Source: Ralstonia sp. NFACC01 (lineage in GTDB: Bacteria; Pseudomonadota; Gammaproteobacteria; Burkholderiales; Burkholderiaceae). Taken from it: a stretch of DNA of 64,000 nucleotides. The first letter of the stretch is position 1. Every line of letters begins with the position of its first letter. Of this stretch, positions 36,384-45,693 are shown in pieces. Both the position numbers and the translations under genes were made by a program. Below the pieces are notes generated by a model. It did not search any database. It worked only from the letters and a program-made list of their open reading frames with translations, and was not told the DNA's origin. The DNA lies in the NCBI RefSeq assembly GCF_900115545.1, contig NZ_FOWV01000001.1:372001-436000 (forward strand), written 5' to 3'.

Positions 36384-38555
36384 ATGACGACGAGCATGGA
36401 TCTCCTATCTCACAATGATCAGCCGATTTCCGAGCCGAGCGAAGATCGATTCGGTATTGACCCATTTGCGCGTGCCTTAGCTAGCAGCATACGAAGGCTA
36501 AAGGCGCCGACCGGGTCGGTAGTGGCGGTGAATGGGCCGTGGGGCTCGGGAAAAAGCAGCGCCGTCAATCTAATCCGTCACCATCTCGCGGATGCAGTCA
36601 AGGCCGACGAGCTCGTAGTCATTGATTTCGCGTGCTGGTGGTTTCGTGGCGAGGACGCGCTAGCGCTTGCATTTTTTCGCGAACTGTACGCTGGCTTTGC
36701 GCCCAGCTTAGGCGAAAAGATAAAAAAGGCTTTGCCGAAGCTCGGCGCTCGATTGCTGCGTGCGGGCTCAGTGCTCGGTGGGGCTGCTGACGTGGCCGGC
36801 GCAGGTGGTATCGGTAAGGCTGCAGGCAGCGTGATGGAGTGGATCGGCGGCCTGATCGAGCAGGACGAGAGCGTTGAAAAGCTCCACAGCGATTTGTCTC
36901 GGGCACTGGCAGAGCAAAAGAAGCGCTTTCTTGTCATTGTTGATGACATTGATCGCCTGTCGCCCGACGAAGCACTACTGATCTTTCGGCTCGTTAAGTC
37001 TGTTGGGCGCCTACCAAATGTGATGTATCTGTTGGTCTATGACCGTCAACTTGCCGAGAAGATCGTCAGCGAGAGGTATCCATCCGAGGGGCCACACTAC
37101 CTGGAAAAGATCGTACAGGCTGCGTTCGAATTGCCGGAGCCATCGCCGGCCGATCTTCAAGCACACTTACTGAGCCAGATTGCGGCCATCTGTGGCACTC
37201 CCGGTGAAGATGACGTGACGCGCTTCATGAACGTCTTTCACGATGGCATCGCCCATTTGGTACGCACGCCAAGGGACGTTGCACGTTTTGCAAACGCACT
37301 CGCGGTTACGTGGCCGGCTGTTGAGGGTGAGGTCAACCTAGCGGACTTTCTCGCCTTGGAAGTCTGCCGGCTTCTCTACCCATCCACCTACCGCGCGGTT
37401 CGGCAGAACAAGTCCGTGATGTGCGATGCGTCCCCCGACGTTAGAGGCAACCGCTCAGCGGCCGCTGAGAAATATCGCGAGCTTCTCTTCGGTGCCGAGC
37501 CTCCCGCTCAACATGAGCGGCTACGTCGCTTGCTGATGCGTCTCTTTCCCGCACTTGAGTCCGTGTGGGCGAACAGGGGTTATAGCGAGGGCTTTGCGCG
37601 TCGATGGGCCGCCGAAAGACGCGTTTGTTCGAATGCCCACTTCGATTCCTATTTTCGCTTCACCGTTGGCGACGACATCCTTCCTCGGGCAGAGCTGGAG
37701 GAATTCATACGCCGAGCGGGTGATCGCGAGTACGTCATCGCGACAATGCGAGATGCCCTTAAGGTGGTGCGCAAAGCAGGTGGGACAAAAGCAGCGGTGC
37801 TGCTGGGCGAGCTGGATACAAACGCTGAGCGAATCAGCCGCGAGCAGGTGCCCTCGCTATTGACTGCGTTGTTCGCAATAGCGGACGAACTCAACGTAGA
37901 GGCGGATGAGGCGGGGGCCTTCTCGATCGGTAGCAATGAGCTTCGTCTGCATTGGCTGCTGCGCAGCCTGACGCGCGAGCGTATGGCGCTAGAGGAGCGT
38001 TCTACGCTTTTCGTCGAGGCATGTCAGGGCGCACCCATTGGCTGGTTGGCAGATTTCGTACGGTCTGCATGGAGTGACTATCATCCTCATGGAGAACGCC
38101 CCCCAGAGCCTGTTGAGCAATGCCTGACAACTGAAGCCGACGCGGGGCGATTGCGCGAATTGCTGCATGCTCGCCTGATTGCTGCGGCCAAAGATGGTTC
38201 TCTAGCGCCTCATAGACAATTGGCATTCCTGCTCCATTGGTGGCTCGATCTCGCCGACGATGGTGGCGCAGCCATCCGTGCTTGGGTGGCCACGCTTGTG
38301 GATACGGAAGTAGGGGTTAGGCAACTCGTGAAGGCCTTTACCTCCTATGGTTGGAGTCAAGGTCTGGGGCTTCACGGGCTTGGCGACGTAGTGGCGAAGC
38401 GCACGACTCACGCTCGTGTGAAGAGCCTGGGTGAGTTTGCGGATCTTGATGTTTTTCGGCGACGGGCTGAGGAAATTGCTGCGGAGGGCAATGCGCCTGA
38501 GCTAGTGGAATTCCTGCAGGCTTGGGATCAACCGGAACGGGGCGGGCAAGGTTGA
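36384..38555 (+). CDS. Large KAP-family P-loop NTPase (2 of 2 in element A)
   Basis: The 723-aa protein has Walker A VNGPWGSGKSSAVNL (about residues 48-62), a KAP-typical segment VIDFACWWFRGEDALALAF, and Walker B FLVIVDDIDRLSPDEALLIFR (about 181-201). A glycine/alanine-rich stretch (VLGGAADVAGAGGIGKAAG) may be membrane-associated. The long C-terminus is helical and unrecognised. It follows the Kongming operon on the same strand but 353 bp away, so it is either a separate defence gene or an accessory. Confidence 0.82.
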   Translation: MTTSMDLLSHNDQPISEPSEDRFGIDPFARALASSIRRLKAPTGSVVAVNGPWGSGKSSAVNLIRHHLADAVKADELVVIDFACWWFRGEDALALAFFRELYAGFAPSLGEKIKKALPKLGARLLRAGSVLGGAADVAGAGGIGKAAGSVMEWIGGLIEQDESVEKLHSDLSRALAEQKKRFLVIVDDIDRLSPDEALLIFRLVKSVGRLPNVMYLLVYDRQLAEKIVSERYPSEGPHYLEKIVQAAFELPEPSPADLQAHLLSQIAAICGTPGEDDVTRFMNVFHDGIAHLVRTPRDVARFANALAVTWPAVEGEVNLADFLALEVCRLLYPSTYRAVRQNKSVMCDASPDVRGNRSAAAEKYRELLFGAEPPAQHERLRRLLMRLFPALESVWANRGYSEGFARRWAAERRVCSNAHFDSYFRFTVGDDILPRAELEEFIRRAGDREYVIATMRDALKVVRKAGGTKAAVLLGELDTNAERISREQVPSLLTALFAIADELNVEADEAGAFSIGSNELRLHWLLRSLTRERMALEERSTLFVEACQGAPIGWLADFVRSAWSDYHPHGERPPEPVEQCLTTEADAGRLRELLHARLIAAAKDGSLAPHRQLAFLLHWWLDLADDGGAAIRAWVATLVDTEVGVRQLVKAFTSYGWSQGLGLHGLGDVVAKRTTHARVKSLGEFADLDVFRRRAEEIAAEGNAPELVEFLQAWDQPERGGQG

Positions 38556-38587
38556 GCGGTTACGTTGATTGGTCGGCGCCCCACGAC

Positions 38588-40837
38588 TCAGTTTCCGAGG
38601 AGATCTTTGTTCGATGGCGTTGGGCTGGGCTTGATTTCGTCCAACGCCCCAACGCCGGCACCCGGCCGTTTCGGGCGGGTTCCCCCCAGGCTACCGCTGG
38701 CACCATGTTTGACTTCGCGCGTGCCGCCGACCAAGATGTCGTGCCCCTTATCGCCGGCTCCCTCTGCGCTGGAGATGCCGCCAGCGTGGGCGCCAAGCCA
38801 CCGCAGGATGTTGTCCGGGATCCAGTGGATTAGCGAAAAGACGATGTGTACCACTGTCGTCATGACCGTGACGTAGATCGCAACATAGGCAAAGAAGGAG
38901 ACGATGCCTGTGGTGGAGTCGGCCTGTACTCCTGCTACTACGGTCATAAACGCGATGTTGATGAGACCGACCACCGGTTGCGTCAGCAACATGCCTCCAA
39001 TTAGCCCGAATAGCATTAGCGAAGGTCGCATTACAAGCGACAGAGTCATCATGTACCCGTGACCGGCTTTGCCGACGGCATCGTCTCCGTCAGGGTGGAC
39101 GTGTGCAACCGCGAATAGAGGGCCGGCAATGACCGACTCTAATGCCAGCACGAACCAGTTCACCACAGAGGTCATCCAGGTGATGAAAGGGATCATTGGG
39201 ACGTAGGTCGACAGCACCGCACCGAAGAAGAACAGGGCGATGGTGAGCGTTGTCACCAAACCAGAAAGAAACTGGATGACGGCCCCGACATCGAAAGCCA
39301 GGCCTACAGTTGCCTTTGCAGCGGCGCTGTTTGCTGTGCCCGTAGCGGCCGCCATTGTTGCCAATAGTGCCTCGCCGGTGCCGACAATGGTGTCGCCAAA
39401 CGACTTCATCTGACTCATGTGATTGAGGTTCGAACCTGCAATCGACTGCGTCATCAGATTGATCGCGCCCATGAAGGGTGCAGAGATGAGCTTCCGGACG
39501 TATTCCCAAGCGCCTTCGCCTTGCTGCGGGGCCCGGACGTCGGTCTGGTTGTAGTAGACCTGCCGGATGCCTTCCACACGATTCTTTGTGTACTCGTCAG
39601 CCGCAGCCATGGCGTCTTGATAGGTTTGCAGAGCGTCCTTGGTCTCCTTGTCGGTGATGTCGATCGGCTCGGAGGTGGGGAGGCCGTTCAAAGTCGACTG
39701 CATCACATCGTTCATCTTCACGATGTGGTTGTACCAAGTCCCCGCGAAAATCCAGCCGCCGTCCTTGGCTGCCTGCAGGAAGTCGCTTCGGGCTCGATCG
39801 TTGGTCTGCGAGACGGCATTCTTCGCCGCGTTGCGCAGTGCGTTCTCGTAGTTGTTGGCGGCTCGGTCGACTGCTCCCGTCGCCGGCTTTTGCCCCGCCA
39901 CAATCTGCGCGGCGACGGGCTGCAGCTCCTGAATCATGGACTGCACTGCTTGAGCATGCGCCGCCATGATCGGGGCCTTGATGACCTTGGTGTTGCTGTT
40001 TCCAGCAGACGCTTCCCAAGACTGCTTCCACGAGATCCCACCGCAGACGACAGGATTGAGGTAGCTGTTGTCATTCGCCTTCCACTGGTAGCTGGTGACC
40101 GTGTACTGAGCGTTAGAGAAATTCTGCGTAGTCGTATACGCCCCAACAGCTGGCACGGCATCGAACACGTCGTAGTTGAGCACTTCCCCCGTATTCGTCA
40201 GTACCTGGTTGGCCGAGGCGGGCTGAATTCTCGTTGAGCGGCCCGAGTCCTGGAACTGCTTGTTCATCGCCGCGGCGCAGACCTCGAACTTCAGGATGTT
40301 CGCGGCGAGCGGACGCGAGTCGGGGATCATCGGGCGCGAGATCATGTTGTCTCGATGGATCTGCTCGATCGCAGCCTTCCAGACGGCGTCGGCGACACCG
40401 ATGCCTTGGAGTGCAAGCCACAGAATCCCGATCTGAATGAGCGAGTAGCCCGAGCCTAGCGGCAACAGCAGGGCAGTGCCTCCAACAGTGCGCAGCGGTA
40501 TCCAAATCGACGACATCTTCTTGCCGAGGATCTCACCGTCATGCGCGGAATCAACCGTTCCTTTGACCGTGGTGTAGCCAACGAAGAGCATGCCCAGGAA
40601 CAGGACCGCGCTGTTGAACACCTTCATCATCGAACCGAGCACGCCATCTGCTTGGCCGGTTTGAAGATTTCCGCCCGAGGAGATCATGCCGACGATGCTG
40701 CCGAACACCTCGCGCATGAAGTCGACGGAGGTGTCACCAGCTGGCGGCGAGAACTGATTGAGTGGCGTGCCCAGCGATGAGTCCGCATGTGCCACACCGG
40801 CGGCCAGAGCAAGGAGCAGGACGAGGATTGTCTTCAT
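38588..40837 (-). CDS. DotA/TraY-family integral membrane protein
   Basis: The 749-aa protein has a signal peptide (MKTILVLLLALAAGVAHA), an early helix LFLGMLFVGYTTVKG, and a second membrane-rich block in the C-terminal half (FLSGLVTTLTIALFFFGAVLS, then MLFGLIGGMLLTQPVVGLIN). This layout, with a large periplasmic-facing middle, fits DotA/TraY proteins of IncI-type (IVB) secretion systems. ATG 40837 gives the signal peptide. It lies 41 bp after the pilV-like gene. No other IVB genes are present. Confidence 0.8.
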   Translation of the reverse strand: MKTILVLLLALAAGVAHADSSLGTPLNQFSPPAGDTSVDFMREVFGSIVGMISSGGNLQTGQADGVLGSMMKVFNSAVLFLGMLFVGYTTVKGTVDSAHDGEILGKKMSSIWIPLRTVGGTALLLPLGSGYSLIQIGILWLALQGIGVADAVWKAAIEQIHRDNMISRPMIPDSRPLAANILKFEVCAAAMNKQFQDSGRSTRIQPASANQVLTNTGEVLNYDVFDAVPAVGAYTTTQNFSNAQYTVTSYQWKANDNSYLNPVVCGGISWKQSWEASAGNSNTKVIKAPIMAAHAQAVQSMIQELQPVAAQIVAGQKPATGAVDRAANNYENALRNAAKNAVSQTNDRARSDFLQAAKDGGWIFAGTWYNHIVKMNDVMQSTLNGLPTSEPIDITDKETKDALQTYQDAMAAADEYTKNRVEGIRQVYYNQTDVRAPQQGEGAWEYVRKLISAPFMGAINLMTQSIAGSNLNHMSQMKSFGDTIVGTGEALLATMAAATGTANSAAAKATVGLAFDVGAVIQFLSGLVTTLTIALFFFGAVLSTYVPMIPFITWMTSVVNWFVLALESVIAGPLFAVAHVHPDGDDAVGKAGHGYMMTLSLVMRPSLMLFGLIGGMLLTQPVVGLINIAFMTVVAGVQADSTTGIVSFFAYVAIYVTVMTTVVHIVFSLIHWIPDNILRWLGAHAGGISSAEGAGDKGHDILVGGTREVKHGASGSLGGTRPKRPGAGVGALDEIKPSPTPSNKDLLGN

Positions 40838-40878
40838 CGAGACGTGTCCCGACGATCGGATCCGGACAGCATTTCCCG

Positions 40879-42291
40879 TTAGTCGAAACATGTGACCCAC
40901 CCGTAGTCTGCGGTATGTCCAATGGACTGATACTGCCAGTAAGTGTTGACGTTACCGAACACTGCAGAATAAGTGTTTCCGACGACGGTGCCGAAGTTGT
41001 TCTGTGTCCCGGACAATGTGCAGAAGAGGTGAACGCCGAGATCGGCCACTTGCTGATAGCCAACGTTGTATGTCGTTGCGTACGAGATGCCTCCAAGGCG
41101 CCGCCATACCCCGTTCTCGCAATACAAGGGGGCCCCTGACCCAGATGCGTCCTGCGCTTGCAGTCCATTGGGTGAGCATCCCCAGCCTACGTTTGCTTTC
41201 CCAGCGACCTGCAGATACTCGTTCGCGACAACACGATTCTGAAAGTAGTTCTGACCGAAGTAGCTGGACAACGAGCCGGTGTTGTTCCACCCACTGGTTG
41301 TCAAATAGAGGTTGTTGCCGCTTGAGGGCTCGATATAGATATGAGACGCACCATTCAGCCCATACGACTGCAGGGAAGTTGGCCCGTATCCTCCTGGGCT
41401 TTGCGCATTGACGGCTCCCCCAGCTGTCATATTCCCGGACGCATTGACGTTTCCGCTCGCATTCACGCTTCCCGAGTTGACCGTCACGTAGTTGCCGTTC
41501 GTATCCTGCGCGTAGACAGCGCCGCCAGGCGCGCTTCTGACTGCAGCGTTTAGTGAGTCGCCATACAGCGCCGTGTTGCCGACCTTCACGCTGTTCCCGG
41601 CCGGAACGACCACCTGCTGGGCATTCACCGCAGAGGCATTGTTAACGTTGTTGCCACCCATATCGACCGCAGTATTCATGCGGTTCAGCTCCGGGTGTCC
41701 TGGCACAGTGCTTCGGTAAAGGTAGTCGCTGACCAGCATCCCGTCGTCAAAAAACAGGGCGGTCGCAATGTGCCCAGCGCCGGGCGACACCCCGTAGCTT
41801 GCAAGTGGCATTGACCATCCACCGTAGCTCCCCGTGGCTGTAGCCGGGTTCGACTTGGAGATGAAACCACCTCGCGCCCCCGAGAGTTGCGCGATTCGAC
41901 GAGTGCTCATCTCCGGAATGGTCTCGCCGCCCGTTGTGATGACCAGTGTTTGCAGCTTGTTGGCGACAGGCTGCAGCGCTAAAACTTGGTAGGTCTGTCC
42001 GTAGGCGTTCTGGTCGGTAACTGAACTAGTCAGGTACGACGTACTCTTGAGCATCGTCACCGTGATGACCGCCGGTGTCGTCGCGGTTGCATTGGCAGTA
42101 ACCGCAGCGTAGTTGTCCTTGATGTACTTGACGGCCGCGTCGGATACCGTCTTCATGTGATCCGCTGCTGCTTGGTCGACCTGAGCATCTGCGTAGTTCG
42201 AGAGGTACTGCCCGCCTAGACCAATTGCCGCGACGGATACGATCAGCACAACAATGAGTTCGATGGCCGTGAAGCCACGTTGCTTAACCAT
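40879..42291 (-). CDS. pilV: PilV-like type IVb minor pilin / tip adhesin
   Basis: The 470-aa protein begins with a class of type IV prepilin signal (KQRGFTAIELIVVLIVSVAA), followed by a PilV shufflon-type N-terminal domain. Gly/Asn/Ser-rich repeats resemble trimeric or fibre proteins (VNASGNVNASGNMTAGG). The C-terminal domain starts after GWGCSPNGLQAQDASGSG, like IncI PilV tips. No alternative C-terminal cassettes or shufflon repeats are seen, so the tip is fixed. It may set recipient or surface specificity. Confidence 0.78.
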   Translation of the reverse strand: MVKQRGFTAIELIVVLIVSVAAIGLGGQYLSNYADAQVDQAAADHMKTVSDAAVKYIKDNYAAVTANATATTPAVITVTMLKSTSYLTSSVTDQNAYGQTYQVLALQPVANKLQTLVITTGGETIPEMSTRRIAQLSGARGGFISKSNPATATGSYGGWSMPLASYGVSPGAGHIATALFFDDGMLVSDYLYRSTVPGHPELNRMNTAVDMGGNNVNNASAVNAQQVVVPAGNSVKVGNTALYGDSLNAAVRSAPGGAVYAQDTNGNYVTVNSGSVNASGNVNASGNMTAGGAVNAQSPGGYGPTSLQSYGLNGASHIYIEPSSGNNLYLTTSGWNNTGSLSSYFGQNYFQNRVVANEYLQVAGKANVGWGCSPNGLQAQDASGSGAPLYCENGVWRRLGGISYATTYNVGYQQVADLGVHLFCTLSGTQNNFGTVVGNTYSAVFGNVNTYWQYQSIGHTADYGWVTCFD

Positions 42292-42679
42292 AGTGGATCT
42301 CCAACAACCACAGCACTACTGCCAGCGCCATGCCCATCGCAAGATGGAGCGATACTTCAAAGCGCACATCCAAGCGTCGTAACGCGTCAGCGAACGCTTC
42401 ACGACGAGGCCACGCCCATGTCCACAGGGTTAAGGTGTCATGCGCCAACAGCGCAAAGTAGGGCAACAGGAACAGTCCCCAGGCTGGCGAGCGCGATACG
42501 TAGCGGATGCCAGCAGCGCCTATGCCTCCGCCAATGAAAAACAGCGCGGGAAAGAGCCACCAGGCGCGGCGACGCATCACGAGTCGATGCAGCCCCAGAG
42601 GCAGCCAGATGAATACAAGAAGGAGGGCGTAGCCTCTAGCGGTGCGCCAAAGCCATTGGGTCCAGTTGTCGCGGGTCAT
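42284..42679 (-). CDS. Small polytopic membrane protein
   Basis: The 131-aa protein has about three to four hydrophobic helices (YALLLVFIWLPLGLHRL, WWLFPALFFIGGGIGAAG, LFLLPYFALLAHDTL, MALAVVLWLLEIHY). ATG 42679 is chosen over a TTG at 42703. It overlaps the pilV-like gene by 8 bp, so it is co-transcribed with the pilus/TraY genes. The family is unknown. Confidence 0.6.
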   Translation of the reverse strand: MTRDNWTQWLWRTARGYALLLVFIWLPLGLHRLVMRRRAWWLFPALFFIGGGIGAAGIRYVSRSPAWGLFLLPYFALLAHDTLTLWTWAWPRREAFADALRRLDVRFEVSLHLAMGMALAVVLWLLEIHYG

Positions 42680-42773
42680 AACGTTCTTTGCTGCGCCGCG
42701 CAATTGGTCAGGGCGTGGGCTTCAGATCTGGTAGGCGAGAGCGCGCAAAGCACCGCCGACGTAGTTCTGGGGG

Positions 42774-43013
42774 TCATTGAGTTTCCCCTGCAGGCGTGGC
42801 CGTGCGTATCCAGTCGCGGACATCTCCAAGCCGCCACTTGAGTAGGCGGAAACCAGGATGAGGGCGCGGGAAGCCAGGCAAACGCTTTTGTTTGACGTAC
42901 ACCTCGGAGAGCCCGCACAGGGCAGCAACCTCCGTCACGCCAACAAGCACGTCGTCTCTCATGCGAGACACCTGTATTGCCAGTGCAAAATTTCTCGTTC
43001 GATCGGCTAACAT
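42774..43013 (-). CDS. AlpA/MerR-like small helix-turn-helix protein
   Basis: The 79-aa protein contains a DNA-binding fold of excisionase/AlpA type (VGVTEVAALCGLSEVYVKQ, then GDVRDWIRTATP). A GGAG site precedes the ATG. It is likely to regulate the pilus/TraY block or act in excision. Confidence 0.65.
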   Translation of the reverse strand: MLADRTRNFALAIQVSRMRDDVLVGVTEVAALCGLSEVYVKQKRLPGFPRPHPGFRLLKWRLGDVRDWIRTATPAGETQ

Positions 43014-43104
43014 GACCTATCTCCAACGTCGGTACGAATAACAAGCCACACGCTAGCCATGAGGGCTCGCGATGGCGAGGGTGCAAAATTCGTGGTGAGG
43101 GAAA

Positions 43105-43734
43105 ATGGGTGTATTGAGATCGCTTGTCGCTGCTTCGCTCTCTAGCGGTCGCATCGACGCCGTTGCGCCGGCCAGTGATGGCTGCGAAGCAGGGGCCGAC
43201 GATCTGCTGACGCATGAGCAAGAACTTTGGGCCAAGTGGACGGCCGAGAGGCTGATCGACAGAGTTCGCAAGGGCGTAGCGGAGCAGGTTCTTGCCGCAG
43301 AGGTGCTGGCACAGACGTCTGGCATAGCTGCTGAGGCGCGGAAGCCCGGGCGGCCGCGTACTGAGCCGCCGGTCTATCGGGACTACCGATACGGCGTCTA
43401 TAGCGCATGGGCGAACTACGTTGAGGCTCGGGCTAAGAAGGACGGACTCACACAAAAGCAACTGAGCGAGTTGCTGCACTTTTCCCCGGATGAGTGGCGC
43501 GCAATTAAGAGGGGGGACCTGCGTCGTCGCAGCATGTCGCCGCAACGCTTCGTCGTGGCGATGAGGGTAGTCAAGGAGCGGCAATGGGACGTTTCCCCGC
43601 GACCTCGGAGTGGACCGATTCCGCTTGTCCCTTCACGGGCTCCAGAGCCTCAGCCGCTCCCAGCATTCATGGGATGGGCCCAAGAAAAAATGGCGGAAGC
43701 GGCCCAAAAATGCTCCACGCGAAAAGCTAACTAG
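43105..43734 (+). CDS. Putative DNA-binding protein near the right end of element A
   Basis: The 209-aa protein has a helix-turn-helix-like segment (KDGLTQKQLSELLHFSPDEWRAIKRG, about residues 112-137), flanked by an AT-hook-like KPGRPRTEP and a Pro-rich tail. AGGGA precedes the ATG. It is divergent from the AlpA-like gene and is the last gene before att repeat 2. Regulatory role inferred. Confidence 0.6.
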   Translation: MGVLRSLVAASLSSGRIDAVAPASDGCEAGADDLLTHEQELWAKWTAERLIDRVRKGVAEQVLAAEVLAQTSGIAAEARKPGRPRTEPPVYRDYRYGVYSAWANYVEARAKKDGLTQKQLSELLHFSPDEWRAIKRGDLRRRSMSPQRFVVAMRVVKERQWDVSPRPRSGPIPLVPSRAPEPQPLPAFMGWAQEKMAEAAQKCSTRKAN

Positions 43735-43826
43735 TGCTAACATGAACCGCTTGGAGCTAACGTAAGCTCTTGTTATTAAAGCGTATTATTGTTTTCCCCC
43801 TTGTGGGACTGGCGCATCACTTCCGA

Positions 43827-43874
43827 TTCACACGGCAGGGGTCACAGGTTCAATCCCTGTACCACCCACCAATT
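43827..43874 (+). repeat. att direct repeat 2 (A/B junction)
   Basis: An exact 48-bp copy of 16497-16544. It is at once the right end of element A and the left end of element B, so either element could be excised alone or both together. Confidence 0.93.
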
Positions 43875-43894
43875 CGCGAGAAATCGCATGAAAC

Positions 43895-43928
43895 AAGGCC
43901 CTCTGGCATTCGCCGAGGGCCTTTTTTC
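43895..43928 (+). terminator. tRNA-type terminator at the left end of element B
   Basis: Nine-bp arms AAGGCCCTC / GAGGGCCTT and a T run follow a GCGAGAAATCGC mini-hairpin. The same pair of hairpins follows att repeat 3 at 63475-63524. Confidence 0.85.
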
Positions 43929-44024
43929 TTTGCTGCGAAACCTCGCGGAATGCCCTTTTGGTGCAAAAGTGGTGCACCTCGAAAATTGGCCCAGACGTTG
44001 TTCAACGATTGTCTGGAGCATCAA

Positions 44025-45065
44025 GTGGCATCCATCTCAAAGCGCGGGAACTACTGGCGTGCGTTTGTGCGCCGGCGCGGCTACCCGTTGCAGACCCGCA
44101 CTTTCGACACAAAAGCTACGGCCGAGGCCTGGGCCCGCCGGATCGAGTCCGATATGGACAGGGGGGCGTTTGTCGATAGGTCAGAGGCCGAACGCAACAC
44201 CTTTGACGACCTGCTAAGTCGTTACGCAAAGGAGGTGTCGCCGCAGAAGAAGGGCGGGGCAGGTGAGATCCTTCGCATCAAGAAGCTCCGAGAAGACGTC
44301 ATCGCGGCGTACAAGATCACCGCACTCACCAGTAAGGTCCTCGCTGACTATCGCGACAGGAGGTTGACTGGCGCCGGCGGCTGCAGGCCTGTTAGCGGCT
44401 CAACTGTCAATCGCGAGCTCACGTTGATCGGTCATGTGATCAACGTTGCCCGCAAGGAGTGGGGGGTCCACATTGAGACCAACCCGGTGTCTTTGATCCG
44501 TCGGCCGCGCGAAAATCGGGCTCGCACTCGTCGGCTGTCGATTGATGAAGAGCAAAGGCTTTTGGCTGAGCTGGAGCCAAGTCCTCGGGACAATTTCGGG
44601 CGCTTTGAAGCGGGAGGCAGCCGGAACGATTGGGTTCGTCCGGTCGTCATTGTTGCGATCGAAACCGCAATGCGCCGCAGCGAAATTCTATCGCTGCGCT
44701 GGTCGGACGTATTCCTTGAGGACCGATATGTTCGGCTCCACGATACAAAAAATGGTGAGACGCGTGATGTACCCCTATCTAGTCGGGCCGTTACCACTTT
44801 GTCTGCACTGCCCAGGCATATCAGCGGTCGGGTCTTTCCTATCACTCCGGACGCACTGAAAAAAGTCTTTGTTCGTGCTTGTGAACGTGCCCAACTGACA
44901 GATTTCCACTTTCACGATATCCGAAGAGAGGCCACTACCCGCCTATCGGAGCTCGTGGGCAATGTTCTCGAATTGGCAGCCATCACGGGTCACAAGACGT
45001 TGACTGTCTTGCACCGTGTGTACTACAAGCCCCACGCCCGTGATCTTGCGCGCAAGCTTGGCTGA
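44025..45065 (+). CDS. int: Tyrosine recombinase / integrase of element B
   Basis: The 346-aa protein is collinear with the element A integrase (KRGNYWRAFVRRRGYPLQTR, then ESDMDRGAFVDRSEAERNTF). Catalytic residues are in AMRRSEILSLRWSD, HDIRREATTRL, TGHKTLTV and HRVYYKPHARD. The GTG start with GGAG site is chosen by analogy with element A; an upstream frame extends through the att repeat and terminator and is not credible. The shared tRNA target explains the tandem insertion. Confidence 0.92.
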   Translation: MASISKRGNYWRAFVRRRGYPLQTRTFDTKATAEAWARRIESDMDRGAFVDRSEAERNTFDDLLSRYAKEVSPQKKGGAGEILRIKKLREDVIAAYKITALTSKVLADYRDRRLTGAGGCRPVSGSTVNRELTLIGHVINVARKEWGVHIETNPVSLIRRPRENRARTRRLSIDEEQRLLAELEPSPRDNFGRFEAGGSRNDWVRPVVIVAIETAMRRSEILSLRWSDVFLEDRYVRLHDTKNGETRDVPLSSRAVTTLSALPRHISGRVFPITPDALKKVFVRACERAQLTDFHFHDIRREATTRLSELVGNVLELAAITGHKTLTVLHRVYYKPHARDLARKLG

Positions 45066-45151
45066 CCCCTACCCGCTTTACTAAGCGGCTTGTCGGTCGG
45101 CTGGCACCGGCCAACAAGCCTGACCACAACTCACCTACTGAGAGGTGAATC

Positions 45152-45373
45152 ATGGCTGTGCCCATTCTATCGTCGCACCCCATCTCCGCTCTTCCACGCG
45201 ACAGCGAACTTTCGCAGATTTTGGAGCTGAGAGATCCGTTCCTAATCCCGCTTGCAGACCTCGAGCAGTTGATTCAGGAAGCACCGACGGCCCCGGCGCA
45301 AGGTTATCTGTGGGGCGTGCTCGATGCGCGCCGTATGCTCAAGGCGTGCACGGGACTAGAGGTGGCCATATGA
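45152..45373 (+). CDS. Small hypothetical protein in the post-integrase slot
   Basis: The 73-aa protein (LSQILELRDPFLIPLADLEQ) has the same leader as the gene at 17884 (GAGAGGTGAATC then ATGGCT). The two products do not look alike, so the leader is conserved but the gene differs. Its stop overlaps the next start by 4 bp. Confidence 0.6.
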   Translation: MAVPILSSHPISALPRDSELSQILELRDPFLIPLADLEQLIQEAPTAPAQGYLWGVLDARRMLKACTGLEVAI

Positions 45374-45675
45374 GTGCGAAAGCCGCCATCGCGGCCGCCA
45401 TCCTAGTGGCCTCTAACCTGGCAGCGGCCCAGCACGGTTTGTCGATCCCTTCCAACTCCGAGGGAGGCGTCCAACCTGGACCGGCTACGCCGGACGATCC
45501 ATTGCCCGCGAAATTGATCGCGGTCGATCCAGAGGCGGCGTCTTTTGTCGCGGAATACAACGCTAGGATCGAAGCTTTCTATAACGAGATGACCACCAAT
45601 TACACGGTGGTCAACGGGTACTGCATCGCTACTCCCATGACGAGAAAGCTCTTCTTCCTGATCAACCGACGGTAG
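45370..45675 (+). CDS. Small exported protein
   Basis: The 101-aa protein has a probable signal peptide (MSAKAAIAAAILVASNLAAA, cleavage before QHG). The short mature domain has one Cys (NGYCIATPM). ATGA overlap with the preceding gene. No known family. Confidence 0.6.
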   Translation: MSAKAAIAAAILVASNLAAAQHGLSIPSNSEGGVQPGPATPDDPLPAKLIAVDPEAASFVAEYNARIEAFYNEMTTNYTVVNGYCIATPMTRKLFFLINRR

Positions 45676-45693
45676 GTGGAAAAAAGGGGATTC

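Larger units (their letters stand above)
16497..43874. mobile_element. Element A: integrative mobilisable element in tRNA-Val, about 27.3 kb
   Basis: Bounded by identical 48-bp att repeats, with an integrase starting about 140 bp inside the left end and reading inward. It contains an iteron-type origin, an oriT-like region, mobC and a relaxase, but only two genes that could belong to a conjugation apparatus (pilV-like and traY/dotA-like). It is therefore best called an integrative mobilisable element with plasmid ancestry. Most cargo resembles phage-defence genes. Confidence 0.85.

Noticed and set aside
33636-38555. RADAR system
   Set aside because: RdrB-type deaminases are much larger, and the ADA here is overlapped with HAM1 and SIR2 genes, the Kongming arrangement.
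43770-44024. N-terminal extension of the element B integrase
   Set aside because: It would translate the att repeat and terminator; the GTG at 44025 aligns with the element A integrase start.
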